Assembly (NCBI RefSeq): GCF_000337555.1
Contig: NZ_AOIO01000023.1
Location: forward strand, 51,189 to 115,188
Source of the DNA: Natrialba asiatica DSM 12278
GTDB taxonomy: Archaea; Halobacteriota; Halobacteria; Halobacteriales; Natrialbaceae
Direction of reading: 5' to 3'
DNA length: 64,000 bases
In this document: positions 9,370-18,276 of the stretch, in pieces
How positions within the stretch are numbered: the stretch's first letter is position 1
Layout: each line of letters begins with the position of its first letter
Notes under the pieces: model-generated
Seen by the model: only the letters and a program-made list of their open reading frames with translations
What the model was told of the DNA's origin: nothing
Database searches by the model: none
Program-made: the position numbers and the translations under genes

Positions 9370-9750
9370 ATGCAAACGGACTGTTCACCCGCAGATGACG
9401 CGGCTGACCGCCAGTACGACCAACCGAACGACCGCTACGTTTTCCACCACGATACCGAGAGCAGTGCGCTGGTGACGACGACGATCGTCCACGCGCTGGC
9501 ATCGGTCACGGACATCGACGTTTCCCAGGGCGAGTTCTCCCTGTACGATAGCGTCGATCCGGACGCCCTCAATCGACTGTTCCGATCGACCGCAGACGGT
9601 TCCGAACGCAGCGGTGGCCACGTCGCCTTCACGGCAGTAGAACACACGGTCTACGTGTACGCGAACGGGGACGTGGTCATCCATCCACCTACAGAGACGG
9701 ACCCCGGCGTGGAACAGCCGCGTCCACACCCGAACTCCCAGCAACGGTAA
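9370..9750 (+). CDS. HalOD1 (halobacterial output domain) protein
   Basis: A stand-alone halobacterial output domain, a module often found alone or fused to haloarchaeal sensor and response-regulator proteins; biochemical role unknown. The 126-residue product has a charged 25-residue N-terminus, then the domain: SSALVTTTIVHALASVTDID (about residues 34-53), YDSVDPDALNRLF (64-76) and HTVYVYANGDVVIHP at the end. I chose the ATG at 9370 because the longer upstream frame adds residues unlike the family. Confidence 0.8.
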   Translation: MQTDCSPADDAADRQYDQPNDRYVFHHDTESSALVTTTIVHALASVTDIDVSQGEFSLYDSVDPDALNRLFRSTADGSERSGGHVAFTAVEHTVYVYANGDVVIHPPTETDPGVEQPRPHPNSQQR

Positions 9751-9914
9751 CACGCACGAACGGGCCGATTCGACAACGAACAGGAAACAGAAGCCGGCAC
9801 CGGAATCGACGGATACCCCGGTAGACACAACGGGATCGCCGACGCGGATTTCCGGTAACTCGACAGCACCTCGAAGGGGACGGATTTACCACCGCTGGCG
9901 TCCTCGTGACCTGT

Positions 9915-10226
9915 ATGACGGTACTCGCACTCCTGAGTGTCGCACCCGTGATCGAAGACAGCATGGCCGGCGAGGTCGCGGCGGCCGTCGACGAACTCGA
10001 ACACTACGACGTCGAGTACGAGACGAACGCGATGGGCACCGTGATCGAGGCCGAAAGCACGGACGAACTATTCGCGGCCGCACAGGCCGCCCACGACGCG
10101 GTCGACGGCGATCGAGTCAGTACGGTTCTCAAAATAGATGACAAGCGCACGCGCGAGACGAGCGCAACGACGAAAGTCGAGTCAGTTGCCGATGAACTCG
10201 GCCGAGAGCCCACGAGCCAGCGCTGA
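9915..10226 (+). CDS. Thiamine-binding protein, MTH1187/YkoF-like
   Basis: Small ferredoxin-like-fold protein of the MTH1187 (formerly DUF77) family; members bind thiamine or related ligands. The 103 residues begin MTVLALLSVAPVIEDSMAGE and include YETNAMGTVIEAE near residue 37 and VSTVLKIDDKR near residue 73, matching the family. A GTG at 9906 would add three residues. It stands alone between a signalling-domain gene and a metallochaperone-like gene, so context adds little. Confidence 0.85.
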   Translation: MTVLALLSVAPVIEDSMAGEVAAAVDELEHYDVEYETNAMGTVIEAESTDELFAAAQAAHDAVDGDRVSTVLKIDDKRTRETSATTKVESVADELGREPTSQR

Positions 10227-10297
10227 CCGCCGCTGGCCGACGCGTCGCCGACCGCTTCGGGCGGAACACTCAACCGCTCGACGCCACTACACCGATT

Positions 10298-10513
10298 ATG
10301 GCGCAGACCCAGACCACACTCGAGGTGACTGGCATGTCCTGTAACGGCTGTGAAGCGACCGTCATCGAGGCCGTCGAGGCGCTCGACGGCGTCGCCTCCG
10401 CGACGGCAAATCACGAAGCCGACGAAGTCCGCGTCGAATACGACGGGACAACCGTCGACGAGTCGACGCTCGCCGAGACGATCGAAAACGCCGGCTACGA
10501 GCCGGCGGCCTAA
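10298..10513 (+). CDS. Heavy-metal-associated (HMA) domain protein
   Basis: A 71-residue free-standing HMA domain, probably a copper chaperone. The metal site GMSCNGCEATV (about residues 11-21) has both cysteines of the CxxC motif, and the rest (LDGVASATANHEADEVRVEYD) fits the babab fold. No copper ATPase is next to it, so its partner must be elsewhere. Confidence 0.9.
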   Translation: MAQTQTTLEVTGMSCNGCEATVIEAVEALDGVASATANHEADEVRVEYDGTTVDESTLAETIENAGYEPAA

Positions 10514-10627
10514 CCGCTATCAGCGACCCGCGCCGAACGCTACGTTCGATGTCCTCGACCCCTGTGTCAGACACAGGTCAGACTGAATCTGGCAAACTGT
10601 TTTACGGCGGAGCCTGAAGCGTAGCCT

Positions 10628-11560
10628 ATGGAAAGTCTCAATCGCATGGCGATCGAGCTCGTCGACGAGGCCCTCGATTACGCCGAGGAGTTGAACGTCG
10701 GCGGCTACGACCTCGAAAACGAGGCGACCGTCCTCGACTTCGGCGTCGAGTTCGACGGCGGCATCGAAGCGGGACTGTTGCTAACCGAGATCCAAACCGC
10801 CGGGCTCGCGACGCCGAGCTACGAACTCGGCGACCTCGACGGCGCGGCGCTTCCCTACGTCGAACTTTCGACCGACCAGCCCGCACTCTCCCTGCTTTGT
10901 TCCCAGAAAGCCGGCTGGGAACTCGTCACCGAGGACTTCGAGGGACTCGGAAGCGGTCCCGCCAGGGCGCTCGTCGCCGAGGAAGAAGAGTTCAGGCGCG
11001 TCGGGTACACGGACGCGTTCGATCTGACGGCGCTCGCCGTCGAGACGGAGGCCATCCCGACCGAAAGCGCGGCCGCACAGGTCGCCGACCTCGCGGAGGT
11101 CGAGACGAGCAGCGTCTTCCTGCTGGCCTACCGAACGGCGAGTCTCGCCGGAAGTATCACGAACGCCGCGCGGGCGGCGGAACTGGCGACGTTCCGCCTC
11201 GCCGAACTGGGCTACGACCTGCGCGATATCGTCTCGGCGACGGGCCGGGCACCGGTCGCGCCGGTCGCCGCAGACGAACAGACGGCGATTGCGCGCACGA
11301 ACGATGCGATCGCCTACGGCGGCACGGCTCACCTCACGGTTCGCGAGGATGCGGACGTCTTCGATTCGGTGCCATCAGTGGCCGCCGAGGACCACGGCCG
11401 CCCGTTCGGCGACATCTTCGACGAACTCGACTGGGACTTCGAGGAGGTTCCGTCGGATCTGTTCGCGCCAGCGTCGGTCACGATCGACGTTCTCGGCGGA
11501 CCGACGTACGTCCACGGCGAGACGGACGAGGAGCTAGTCGCACAGTCGTTCGACCTGTAA
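10628..11560 (+). CDS. mch: Methenyltetrahydromethanopterin cyclohydrolase
   Basis: Interconverts methenyl- and formyl-tetrahydropterin in C1 metabolism. Haloarchaea are not methanogens, so here it probably serves folate-type one-carbon transfer. The 310-residue product begins MESLNRMAIELVDEALDYAE and contains LLTEIQTAGLATP near residue 46, SLLCSQKAGWEL near residue 86 and FLLAYRTASLAGSITNAARA near residue 168, all typical of Mch. Length matches archaeal homologues. A TATA-like gttttac lies about 25 nt upstream, so the transcript may be nearly leaderless. Confidence 0.95.
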   Translation: MESLNRMAIELVDEALDYAEELNVGGYDLENEATVLDFGVEFDGGIEAGLLLTEIQTAGLATPSYELGDLDGAALPYVELSTDQPALSLLCSQKAGWELVTEDFEGLGSGPARALVAEEEEFRRVGYTDAFDLTALAVETEAIPTESAAAQVADLAEVETSSVFLLAYRTASLAGSITNAARAAELATFRLAELGYDLRDIVSATGRAPVAPVAADEQTAIARTNDAIAYGGTAHLTVREDADVFDSVPSVAAEDHGRPFGDIFDELDWDFEEVPSDLFAPASVTIDVLGGPTYVHGETDEELVAQSFDL

Positions 11561-11599
11561 CGACACCCGTAACTGCACCCCCAAATCGCCACACAGCAC

Positions 11600-12136
11600 G
11601 TGACACTCACCTTCAAACCGGTCCCGGAGCCACCCGCCGATCGTGACGCCCTCACCGCCGTTCGGAACGCGGTTCCGGCGACGAAGGCCGCCGCCGCGGA
11701 GACCGCCGACTGCTGCGTGCGAGTTCTCGAGCGAACCGGGAGGGACGCGGACGGAACCGAACTGATCCGGGACCGCGACGACGCCGCAACCTGGCTGACC
11801 TTCCTCCGCGCGCTCGAACTCGCGACCGACGGCGAGGATGGCTATCGGCGGACGGATCGTGAACTCGAGCGGGAAGCGGTACAGGCTGCATTTCGCAACC
11901 GAGTTGACGGCGTGCAGTCGATATTCGAGGCGCTGGACGCCGCCGCAGAACCGCTTTCCGCCGCGACCGTCGCCGATCGGGTGCGGTCCCAGTCCCGGTC
12001 TCAGTCGTCGTCCCGCCGGCGAGTGCAACCGGACCGAGTCGAGCGGCTACTCGAGTGGGCCGTCCTGCTCGGACTCGCCGAACGCCGGGATCGGGCGGAC
12101 GAGATCGAGTATCGAGCGATCGCCACGCCCTCGTAG
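11600..12136 (+). CDS. Conserved haloarchaeal protein of unknown function
   Basis: The 178-residue product starts at GTG 11600 (first residues MTLTFKPVPEPPADRD), 39 nt after mch. It is soluble, acidic and helical. The C-terminal part (SIFEALDAAAEPLSAATVADRV through VERLLEWAVLLGLAERR) resembles a winged-helix fold, interrupted by a short Ser/Arg/Gln stretch near residue 135. I recognise no enzyme motif. Its distance from mch suggests co-transcription. Confidence 0.65.
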   Translation: MTLTFKPVPEPPADRDALTAVRNAVPATKAAAAETADCCVRVLERTGRDADGTELIRDRDDAATWLTFLRALELATDGEDGYRRTDRELEREAVQAAFRNRVDGVQSIFEALDAAAEPLSAATVADRVRSQSRSQSSSRRRVQPDRVERLLEWAVLLGLAERRDRADEIEYRAIATPS

Positions 12137-12186
12137 CCCGTAGCCGAAACGGTCGTTTTATCGGCTCGTACGCCCATTCTGCAGCC

Positions 12187-12867
12187 GTGACTGAGACGAT
12201 CGAGACCGTCTGTTTCGACCTCGACGACACCCTGTGTACCTACAGCCGTGGCGGCGACGAGGTCCTCGCGGCCGCGTTCGACCGCGCCGGCGTCTCGCAG
12301 TGCTGGGATATCGACGCGTACTACGACCGCTACCGCGACTACCTCGGGGACAGCACGGACGTGCGGGACCTCCGACGGCGGTGTTTTGGCGACCTGACCG
12401 TCGCCGCGGGCGAAGACCGCGCGATTGGCGAGGCGGTCGCGGACGCCTTCGCGGAGGTTCGAGAGCAGGAGAGCGTCGAGCCCCTCCCGGGGGCACGGCG
12501 GGTCGTCGACCAACTCGGCGAGGAGTTCCGACTCGGACTCATCACGAACGGCCCGCCGGGAATGCAACGGACGAAACTCGAGGCGATCGGCCTCGCGGAC
12601 CGATTCGAGACGGTCGTCTGTGCCGGCTACGACGCGCCGGCGAAGCCCTCGGCCGAGCCTTTCGACCTCGCGTTAGATCGACTCGAGTCGACGCCGGACC
12701 GGGCGGTCTACGTCGGGAACTCGCTGGCGTCGGACGTCGCGGGTGCCAGCGCGGCCGGCCTCCGGTCGGTGTGGATTCCCGCGACGGATTCGATCCCCGA
12801 GCAACCGACTCCCGCGCCCGAGCACACGCTCGGATCGCTCGAGGAACTGGTGACGCCGCCCTGGTGA
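12187..12867 (+). CDS. HAD-superfamily hydrolase
   Basis: Predicted phosphatase of the haloacid dehalogenase superfamily, 226 residues from GTG 12187 (starts VTETIETVCFDLDDTLC). Motif I is FDLDDTL with the nucleophile Asp near residue 10, motif II is ITNGPPG near residue 119, the motif III Lys lies in PAKPSAEPF near residue 155, and motif IV is VYVGNSLASDVAG near residue 175. All catalytic positions are present. The substrate cannot be told from sequence; a TATA-like tttta element is close upstream of the GTG. Confidence 0.88.
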   Translation: MTETIETVCFDLDDTLCTYSRGGDEVLAAAFDRAGVSQCWDIDAYYDRYRDYLGDSTDVRDLRRRCFGDLTVAAGEDRAIGEAVADAFAEVREQESVEPLPGARRVVDQLGEEFRLGLITNGPPGMQRTKLEAIGLADRFETVVCAGYDAPAKPSAEPFDLALDRLESTPDRAVYVGNSLASDVAGASAAGLRSVWIPATDSIPEQPTPAPEHTLGSLEELVTPPW

Positions 12868-12952
12868 CGGTGAGCACGTGCCGGTGCGGCTGTGAGCGTT
12901 CACAGACCGATACCGGCCGCTTTTACCGTGCGACGGTCGTCCGTGCGAGGCG

Positions 12953-13402
12953 ATGACCGACCACGCGATCAACTTTCAGTCGATCGTCGAGGAGATTCGA
13001 CGAACCGGTGGCTCGCGCGGCGCTGGCGACGACAGGCCCGCTACTGGCACGGCCGGCGACGCCGACGCACCGCTCGTCACGGTCGACGGCGACGACGTGA
13101 TCGCCGTCTGCCAGCAACTCTTCGGTGCGCTCGCCGAGCGAACCGAGCCGACGACTTGCGAGTTCTACCTGCATCCGAACAATCGGCGTGCGCTCGAGCG
13201 ACGATTGCTCGCGGACGACCTCGCGGTCGAATCGATGCCGTTTCTCGAGCGGCAGCTCTGGACGGACGTGTCGATGCCCGACGACGTGATTCTGTTCATG
13301 CACCCGGATGCGGTTACCCTCGGCGGAACGGTGACCGGCGAGCACCCGGTGGGGCTGGGGACGGTCGAGATCACGAACTCGTCCGGTGGTAGTGATCGAT
13401 GA
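12953..13402 (+). CDS. Conserved haloarchaeal protein of unknown function
   Basis: The 149-residue product starts MTDHAINFQSIVEEIRRTGG. A short glycine/acid linker separates this from a C-terminal domain with EFYLHPNNRRALERRLL near residue 65 and DDVILFMHPDAVTLGG near residue 104. No catalytic motif, signal peptide or membrane segment is evident. A TATA-like ctttta lies about 30 nt before the ATG. The 3' end overlaps the convergent small membrane gene by 32 nt. Confidence 0.65.
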   Translation: MTDHAINFQSIVEEIRRTGGSRGAGDDRPATGTAGDADAPLVTVDGDDVIAVCQQLFGALAERTEPTTCEFYLHPNNRRALERRLLADDLAVESMPFLERQLWTDVSMPDDVILFMHPDAVTLGGTVTGEHPVGLGTVEITNSSGGSDR

Positions 13403-13595
13403 GCACCGTGCCAGCGCGGACGAGCGTGTAGAGTCCCGAGGTGAGCACCGTCATCGGAACGACCAGGTCTTGAAATCCTCGCGCGAGCGAAACGAGTTCG
13501 ATCATCGGCCCGGATCGGAGTCCGAGAAGACCGAACGGCAGCACGAGGAGTTGCAAGACGATCGTGATAACCGCGGCGAGAGCGATCCAGAACAA
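13371..13595 (-). CDS. Small membrane protein, possibly interrupted at 5' end
   Basis: A 74-residue frame from TTG 13595 encodes two or three hydrophobic segments (LAAVITIVLQLLVLPFGLLG, then LVVPMTVLTSGLYTLV). Coding sense clearly continues upstream (WAIREALVFAGILLFW), so the true gene is longer. A plausible ATG sits in frame at 13667 but a TGA at 13635-13637 separates it from the hydrophobic part. The gene may be a decayed 5' end, use a non-ATG start just after the TGA, or contain a sequencing error. No family recognised. Confidence 0.5.
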   Translation of the reverse strand: MFWIALAAVITIVLQLLVLPFGLLGLRSGPMIELVSLARGFQDLVVPMTVLTSGLYTLVRAGTVLIDHYHRTSS

Positions 13596-13752
13596 CAGGA
13601 TGCCGGCGAAGACGAGCGCTTCGCGGATCGCCCATCAGAGGCGGCCGGACGGGGAGCGCGGAAACATTGACCGAATAACTAGTTGACCTCGATAAAAATG
13701 TGCCGGAGTGTCATGTCGACGTATCGACGGGTGGTTCAGGGAGGTCGACGAC

Positions 13753-15360
13753 TCACTCAGCGTTCGTGGGGTGAACGGCCGTCACCGTGCCGACGCCCTT
13801 ACTGCGGCCCTCGCGGAAGACGAACTTCTGGCCCTCCTCGACGAGGTACGGACGGAACTTGAACCGGACGGTGGTCTCGCCCGTATCGCCCGGGAGGAGG
13901 CGACCTTCGTCCGGATGAAACGCCGCCGCCTCGCCGATCGTCTCGAGGTGAACCACCGGCTCGTAGCCGTCGCCGATCCGGGTCGGATGGTTGAGCACCA
14001 TCACCTCGGCCTCGAACTCGCGAATCGGTTCCGGATCGGCGTCCTGCGGGAGCAGGACCATGCCGCGTTCGATTGCACTCTCCTTGATCCCCTTCAGCGC
14101 GATACCGACGATCCGGCCGGCCTGGGCCGTATCGACCCGATGGTAGTGCATCTCGATCGAGCGAACCTCGACCTCCCGAAATCGTCCGTCGGGCATCGGC
14201 CCGATGAGGAGTTCGTCGCCGGCCTCGACCTCGCCGGATTTGACGGTTCCCGAGGCGACCGCGCCGACGCCGGTCACCGAGTAGCTGCGGTCGACGTACA
14301 TCCTGAACTCGCCGGTATCCTGGGACGTCTTCGGGAGTCTGTCGAAGAGTTCATCGAGCGTCTCGAGTCCGTCCATCGTGATGGCGCTGGTTTCGACGAT
14401 GGGGACGACGCGCTCGCTGATTTCGTCGATTGCAGTGTCGATACCGTGGCGGGAAACGCGAAGCGGCGACTTTTCGACCTCTCGGAGGAGGCGTTCGACC
14501 TCGCGTTCGACCTCCTCGACGCGGTCGTCGTCGACGGCGTCGGTCTTCGTGATCGCGACGATAGTCGGCAGATCGGTCGCGAGGAGGACGCCGAGATGTT
14601 CGCGGGTCGTTCGCGTGGGGCCGTCGTCGGCGGCGACGACGAGCAGGCCGTAGTCGAGTTTCTGCCCGACGAGCCCGCGGATCGTCGTGCGGAGCCACGG
14701 TTCGTGGCCGACGGTGTCGACGAAGGAAACCAGCCGATCGGCCTCCTCGACGACCTGGGCGCGGTCCGCCTTGCGATTCGGGTTACGAACGCGGACTGGC
14801 CCGTCCTCATCGAAGCCGTAGACGGCGTAGGAGAGATCCGCCGAAAGGCCGCGTTCGACCTCGTGGGGTTGGACGTCGAGGTACGACCGAGTCGCGCCGT
14901 CGCCGTCGTCCGGGTTGCCGGTCACGAGCGATCCGACGAGCGTGCTCTTGCCGTGATCGACGTGACCCGCCGTGCCGACGACGACGTGTTCGTCGTCCGT
15001 CTCGAGGACACTTCCCTCGTTGATCGTCGCGACGCCGACGAGTCCCTGGTTGATCCCCCAGGTCTGTACGTCGTCGATGTGCGCGTCAGCTTCCTCGGCC
15101 AGCAGCGAGAGCACGTCCATCGTCTCCGAGAACGTATCGGGATCGACACCGGCAAGTCCGCCATCGTCCGTCACACCGACGACGTACGTCGCCTCGCCGT
15201 CGCCAGAAAGGAGTCGGTGACGTAGTTGGGCCGCCAGACTCTCGCGTCGTCCACTCTCGAGATGAACATCGCGTGAAAGCCGTTCCTTGAACTCGACGTT
15301 GCCACCCTCCTGTTCGCCACGGTCCAGGGCTCGCTCGAGAAGAGCCCGGTCACGGCTCAT
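13753..15360 (-). CDS. GTPBP1-like translational GTPase
   Basis: GTPase of the EF-1alpha superfamily, closest to the GTPBP1 group implicated in mRNA surveillance and rescue in eukaryotes. The 535-residue product starts at ATG 15360 (MSRDRALLERALDRGEQ). Residues 1-125 are a GTPBP1-type N-terminal domain. The G1 loop GTAGHVDHGKST is at 129-140, with G3 DTVGHEPW and G4 ITKTDAVDD following, then two EF-Tu-like beta-barrels (VTGVGAVASGTVKSGEVEAG). The archaeal role is inferred. It shares an AT-rich intergenic region (15361-15477) with the divergent zinc-finger gene. Confidence 0.88.
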   Translation of the reverse strand: MSRDRALLERALDRGEQEGGNVEFKERLSRDVHLESGRRESLAAQLRHRLLSGDGEATYVVGVTDDGGLAGVDPDTFSETMDVLSLLAEEADAHIDDVQTWGINQGLVGVATINEGSVLETDDEHVVVGTAGHVDHGKSTLVGSLVTGNPDDGDGATRSYLDVQPHEVERGLSADLSYAVYGFDEDGPVRVRNPNRKADRAQVVEEADRLVSFVDTVGHEPWLRTTIRGLVGQKLDYGLLVVAADDGPTRTTREHLGVLLATDLPTIVAITKTDAVDDDRVEEVEREVERLLREVEKSPLRVSRHGIDTAIDEISERVVPIVETSAITMDGLETLDELFDRLPKTSQDTGEFRMYVDRSYSVTGVGAVASGTVKSGEVEAGDELLIGPMPDGRFREVEVRSIEMHYHRVDTAQAGRIVGIALKGIKESAIERGMVLLPQDADPEPIREFEAEVMVLNHPTRIGDGYEPVVHLETIGEAAAFHPDEGRLLPGDTGETTVRFKFRPYLVEEGQKFVFREGRSKGVGTVTAVHPTNAE

Positions 15361-15477
15361 AGCAACTGATAGCGGGCCACACGGCAAAAACCTTCCCGTC
15401 TATAGTTATCAATTAGCACAGACCCGAGGGGAAGATACTGGGGCCGGTTTCAAGAGTCTCGAGCCCCTGTATGAAGT

Positions 15478-15663
15478 ATGAGCGTCAGTGGCCTCTGTCA
15501 AATTTGTGAGTCTCGGCCGGCCCAGGAACGTTGTGACAACTGTGGCACGCTCGCCTGTGAGCAACACTACGACAGCGAAAAAGGGCTCTGTGCCGACTGT
15601 GCAGCCCAGGTCGAACCGGGGAGCGATCCGAACTCGGACGACGTCGACATACACCGGTTCTGA
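15478..15663 (+). CDS. Small zinc-finger protein
   Basis: A 61-residue protein with two zinc knuckle-like halves: CQICESRPAQERCDNC (about residues 8-23), then ACEQHYDSEKGLCADC. The CxxC/CxxC plus C-H pairs could form two treble-clef or HIT/B-box-like zinc sites. Short zinc-finger proteins of about this size are common in haloarchaea and several affect biofilm formation or motility; I cannot assign this one to a studied member. The tail is acidic and ends DDVDIHRF. Confidence 0.8.
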   Translation: MSVSGLCQICESRPAQERCDNCGTLACEQHYDSEKGLCADCAAQVEPGSDPNSDDVDIHRF

Positions 15664-15700
15664 TCGCTAGCTTCCCAGCCTCGCATCTATCGTCCAACAA

Positions 15701-15964
15701 ATGACCGCCATTCGTGACGAACTCGCGATCGCCGTCGGCGTCGGCGACCGATTTTGCGTCGAGGTAGCACAACTCGAGGGGATGCTCGTCGCCGCGCACC
15801 CGCGCGAGAGAAGTCCGTTGGACATCGCCGTCATCGAGGGTATCGACCAACTTGAGGCGGTGCCCGCTACCCCGGTCGAAGTCGAAATCGAGTCTCGAGT
15901 TGTCGAGGACTACGTCGTCGGGCGGCTCGTCGCAACCGACTGTTCGACGATCGACCCGCCGTAA
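15701..15964 (+). CDS. Small haloarchaeal protein of unknown function
   Basis: Acidic 87-residue product beginning MTAIRDELAIAVGVGDRFC, with alternating hydrophobic and acidic residues suggesting a small beta-barrel or OB-like fold (FCVEVAQLEGMLVAA, then VEVEIESRVVEDYVVGRLV). It follows the zinc-finger gene by 37 nt on the same strand. No motif recognised. Confidence 0.6.
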   Translation: MTAIRDELAIAVGVGDRFCVEVAQLEGMLVAAHPRERSPLDIAVIEGIDQLEAVPATPVEVEIESRVVEDYVVGRLVATDCSTIDPP

Positions 15965-16146
15965 GCCTCCGAGCAGATCGACAGTTACCGGGTGCGTCCG
16001 TACGTTCAGGTTTAGATCGAGTTATTGCAGTCGGCGAGGATTTTGAGGGAAACTGCTTTTCGACGCGCGAAGTTGCTCGGTTAGGCACTCATTACGAAAA
16101 CCGCTAGTAACTACTCTACCAGAGTTCCTGTCGATATCGCCGATAG

Positions 16147-16155
16147 TTTTATAAT
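16147..16155 (+). promoter_or_regulatory. TATA box for exported protein gene
   Basis: The box ttttataat is centred about 27 nt before the ATG at 16178, the archaeal TATA-to-start distance. It implies a leaderless transcript and supports 16178 over the upstream ATG at 16157. Confidence 0.65.
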
Positions 16156-16177
16156 CGTGTATGTGTCCTGTGGTGTC

Positions 16178-17149
16178 ATGCCACACAATGGCAAGCGAAG
16201 TAGTAACCAAATCGGCCGGCGTAAAGTGCTGAAACTCGCAAGTGTAACCTCGCTCGGCGGACTGGGCGCGACGGCATCTGCCGCAGCTTCACAGTATGAA
16301 CCGCAGGTCATTCGAATCAGGGGTAGGTACGAGAGTCCGATTACGTCCAGCGAAGCACGAGAGGGGCTCGAAAGATTGGTTGAGAAGAGTCCAAGCGCCC
16401 ACTCGAAGGCCCTTGATACACAGGGTACCTCGGAGTTTCGAGAAGGTTTCGAAACCGTCGAATACGTTGCTCGGATAGGTTCCAATGGTCGTGTCAGCCA
16501 GTACTATGGCGGCTCGTCGGAAGCCACGGAGGCGTCTGCCCACGCCAAGGGAAAAAAGAAAAAAGACGAATTCCAAACGTCTGAAGTGACGACCTCCTCA
16601 CCCCCCGTCGAATCCGGGCCGGAATGGGACTTTATCGACGACTGGCAGGCAAACGAGACGGCGCACTGGGGGGAACTGAACCACAATATTGAATGGTATT
16701 ACGTTCTCGAGGATAGCGAAGTCCGTAATGCGTTCCGAAGCCTTATCGCGAGTAGCGATGATACGATTAACCCATACAGCCGTTGGATAGATACAACCCA
16801 CGACTGGGGAGAAAGCGAACTCGGGAGTGAATCGATCCACAATGCTGGTCCGACCACTACGCACGATGAAGGCTACACCGTTTCGATAGGATATCCTGCA
16901 GGAGGCTCTCTCAGTTGGAACGCTGGGGGATCCGGCGACGTGGAACAAACACTTGACAACAGTGACCCAAGTATCGATTGGCATTACGGTATCCCGAGGA
17001 ATGGAACGTCGTGGTTCTATCCCGGCAGTCACGTCGTCGCGGATCAAGGATCGTACGGAGACAAGGTAATAACCGATCGAGCAGAAGCGATTTGGGGGAG
17101 CGTCTATACTCTTCGGCACAATTGGCACATGTCTAACTATTATTGGTAA
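16178..17149 (+). CDS. Tat-exported protein of unknown function, Trp/Tyr-rich C-terminus
   Basis: The 323-residue product has a Tat-like signal near residues 14-36 (GRRKVLKLASVTSLGG then ATASAAAS). A central region to about residue 125 ends in the very basic stretch KGKKKKDEF, unusual for an acidic halophile proteome. The C-terminal 190 residues are rich in Trp, Tyr, His and Asn (WDFIDDWQANETAHWGELNH; end HNWHMSNYYW). A signal, a propeptide-like middle, a basic break and a compact C-terminal part resembles a processed secreted protein such as a halocin, but I see no similarity to known halocins. Function unknown. Confidence 0.7.
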   Translation: MPHNGKRSSNQIGRRKVLKLASVTSLGGLGATASAAASQYEPQVIRIRGRYESPITSSEAREGLERLVEKSPSAHSKALDTQGTSEFREGFETVEYVARIGSNGRVSQYYGGSSEATEASAHAKGKKKKDEFQTSEVTTSSPPVESGPEWDFIDDWQANETAHWGELNHNIEWYYVLEDSEVRNAFRSLIASSDDTINPYSRWIDTTHDWGESELGSESIHNAGPTTTHDEGYTVSIGYPAGGSLSWNAGGSGDVEQTLDNSDPSIDWHYGIPRNGTSWFYPGSHVVADQGSYGDKVITDRAEAIWGSVYTLRHNWHMSNYYW

Positions 17150-17471
17150 TTACATAATTATGGGAACGGAGGAATTGAACGGGTTTCAACGGTTCTTCGA
17201 CTGCCGACTCGGAACCAGTACTGTTACCCGCAGGTTCAGGAAAGGATACTGCTGATCGGCCGGATACGGCACGATACTCCACCCAATCCGGAGAACCTGG
17301 CGCTCTTAGATATTGAACGGCCTCCCGGGAGTGTGGCTGAATCGATTGCTGGGTTGAGGGTGAGATTTAGTGAACAAACCGCTACACATGCGTCTCCCCC
17401 GAACGCTGGTTTTGCGACCTCCCTCAGAACTGAAGTTGACCGACGAGTTCTTCGACGTCGAGCGGTGGCTG
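17150..17471. other. Intergenic region between convergent exported-protein genes
   Basis: This 322-nt stretch separates the stop codons of two convergent exported-protein genes. I find no gene, tRNA, repeat or strong terminator; short frames here have no protein-like composition. GC drops somewhat relative to neighbouring genes. Confidence 0.4.
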
Positions 17472-17993
17472 TTAGTCGCCGGATCGCTCTTTGACTTCGA
17501 TCGTTTCGTCGTAACCATCACTGACCTGCTCGATTCCAGAAGCGGCAGTGAGTTTCCAGTCGCCGGCTACCGTCGCATCAAATTGGCCGAGGGTGAAAAA
17601 TCTCGCTTCTCCCGGCGGGATTTCCTCCTCGCCGGCAACACTGGTGGAGGCCGTTTGCACGGACGCCTCCTCGTTCGGTGGTGCGAGTTCGACGCTCACG
17701 TCGCCAGTAGCCGGCTCGCCACCGGGGTTGCCAAGATGAACGCCGATTTCAAATTCGTCACCCACGGTAATGCCATTCGGGTCCTGTGGCTGATTCCGCA
17801 GGAGGATGAACGCACCGGGTTCGGCTTCGTTCACCTCGAACTCGGGTTCCGTATTACTGGAATCCGCTCCGGTGTTGGATCCAACGTCCATACTTCCGAC
17901 AGAGTCCGTTATAGTGCTAGCCCCACGAGTCATCCACCCTGCGATAGCGGTGGACCCAACCGTGAGACCAGTAAGGAGGGCACGACGGCGCAC
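17472..17993 (-). CDS. Exported protein with CARDB/Ig-like domain
   Basis: The 173-residue product starts at GTG 17993 (VRRRALLTGLTVGSTAIAGW), an arginine-led signal that may use Tat or Sec. Mature residues 45-170 look like a single beta-sandwich of the CARDB/DUF11 kind: AFILLRNQPQDPNGITVGDEF, then PATGDVSVELAPPNEE and ARFFTLGQFDATVAGDW. Such domains mediate adhesion or protein contacts on archaeal surfaces. A TATA-like cttttatg (minus strand, about 18016-18025) is some 27 nt upstream, so the mRNA is probably leaderless. Confidence 0.65.
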   Translation of the reverse strand: MRRRALLTGLTVGSTAIAGWMTRGASTITDSVGSMDVGSNTGADSSNTEPEFEVNEAEPGAFILLRNQPQDPNGITVGDEFEIGVHLGNPGGEPATGDVSVELAPPNEEASVQTASTSVAGEEEIPPGEARFFTLGQFDATVAGDWKLTAASGIEQVSDGYDETIEVKERSGD

Positions 17994-18276
17994 ATTCCCA
18001 ATAAAACGTATCTGTACATAAAAGTTGTCACCCGGTCAATCTGCCGTTGTATCCTCGCTCTGTACTGACCGATGAGAAGATTCGTTTCGTCGAAAACAGC
18101 AGACGCCGACCCGATCGTACCGACTGCAATCACACCCCGATCGCACGGCCGTCGTGGCGCGGCCTGCATCGCAACGACGCGATCGGCTTCACTGCGATCC
18201 GCGAGAGGATGCCGGGAAGAGACCGCTCGCGCGAGGTTTCAGACTGGCCGCGGTCTCGAACCGGAGATCGTTCGTT

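Noticed and set aside
13708..15225. A 505-codon plus-strand frame opposite the GTPBP1-like GTPase
   Set aside because: Full antisense of a gene with all GTPase motifs; no recognisable domain of its own.
17472..17993. Pilin-like reading of the small exported protein
   Set aside because: The signal has no prepilin peptidase site followed by a long hydrophobic helix; a beta-sandwich exported protein fits better.
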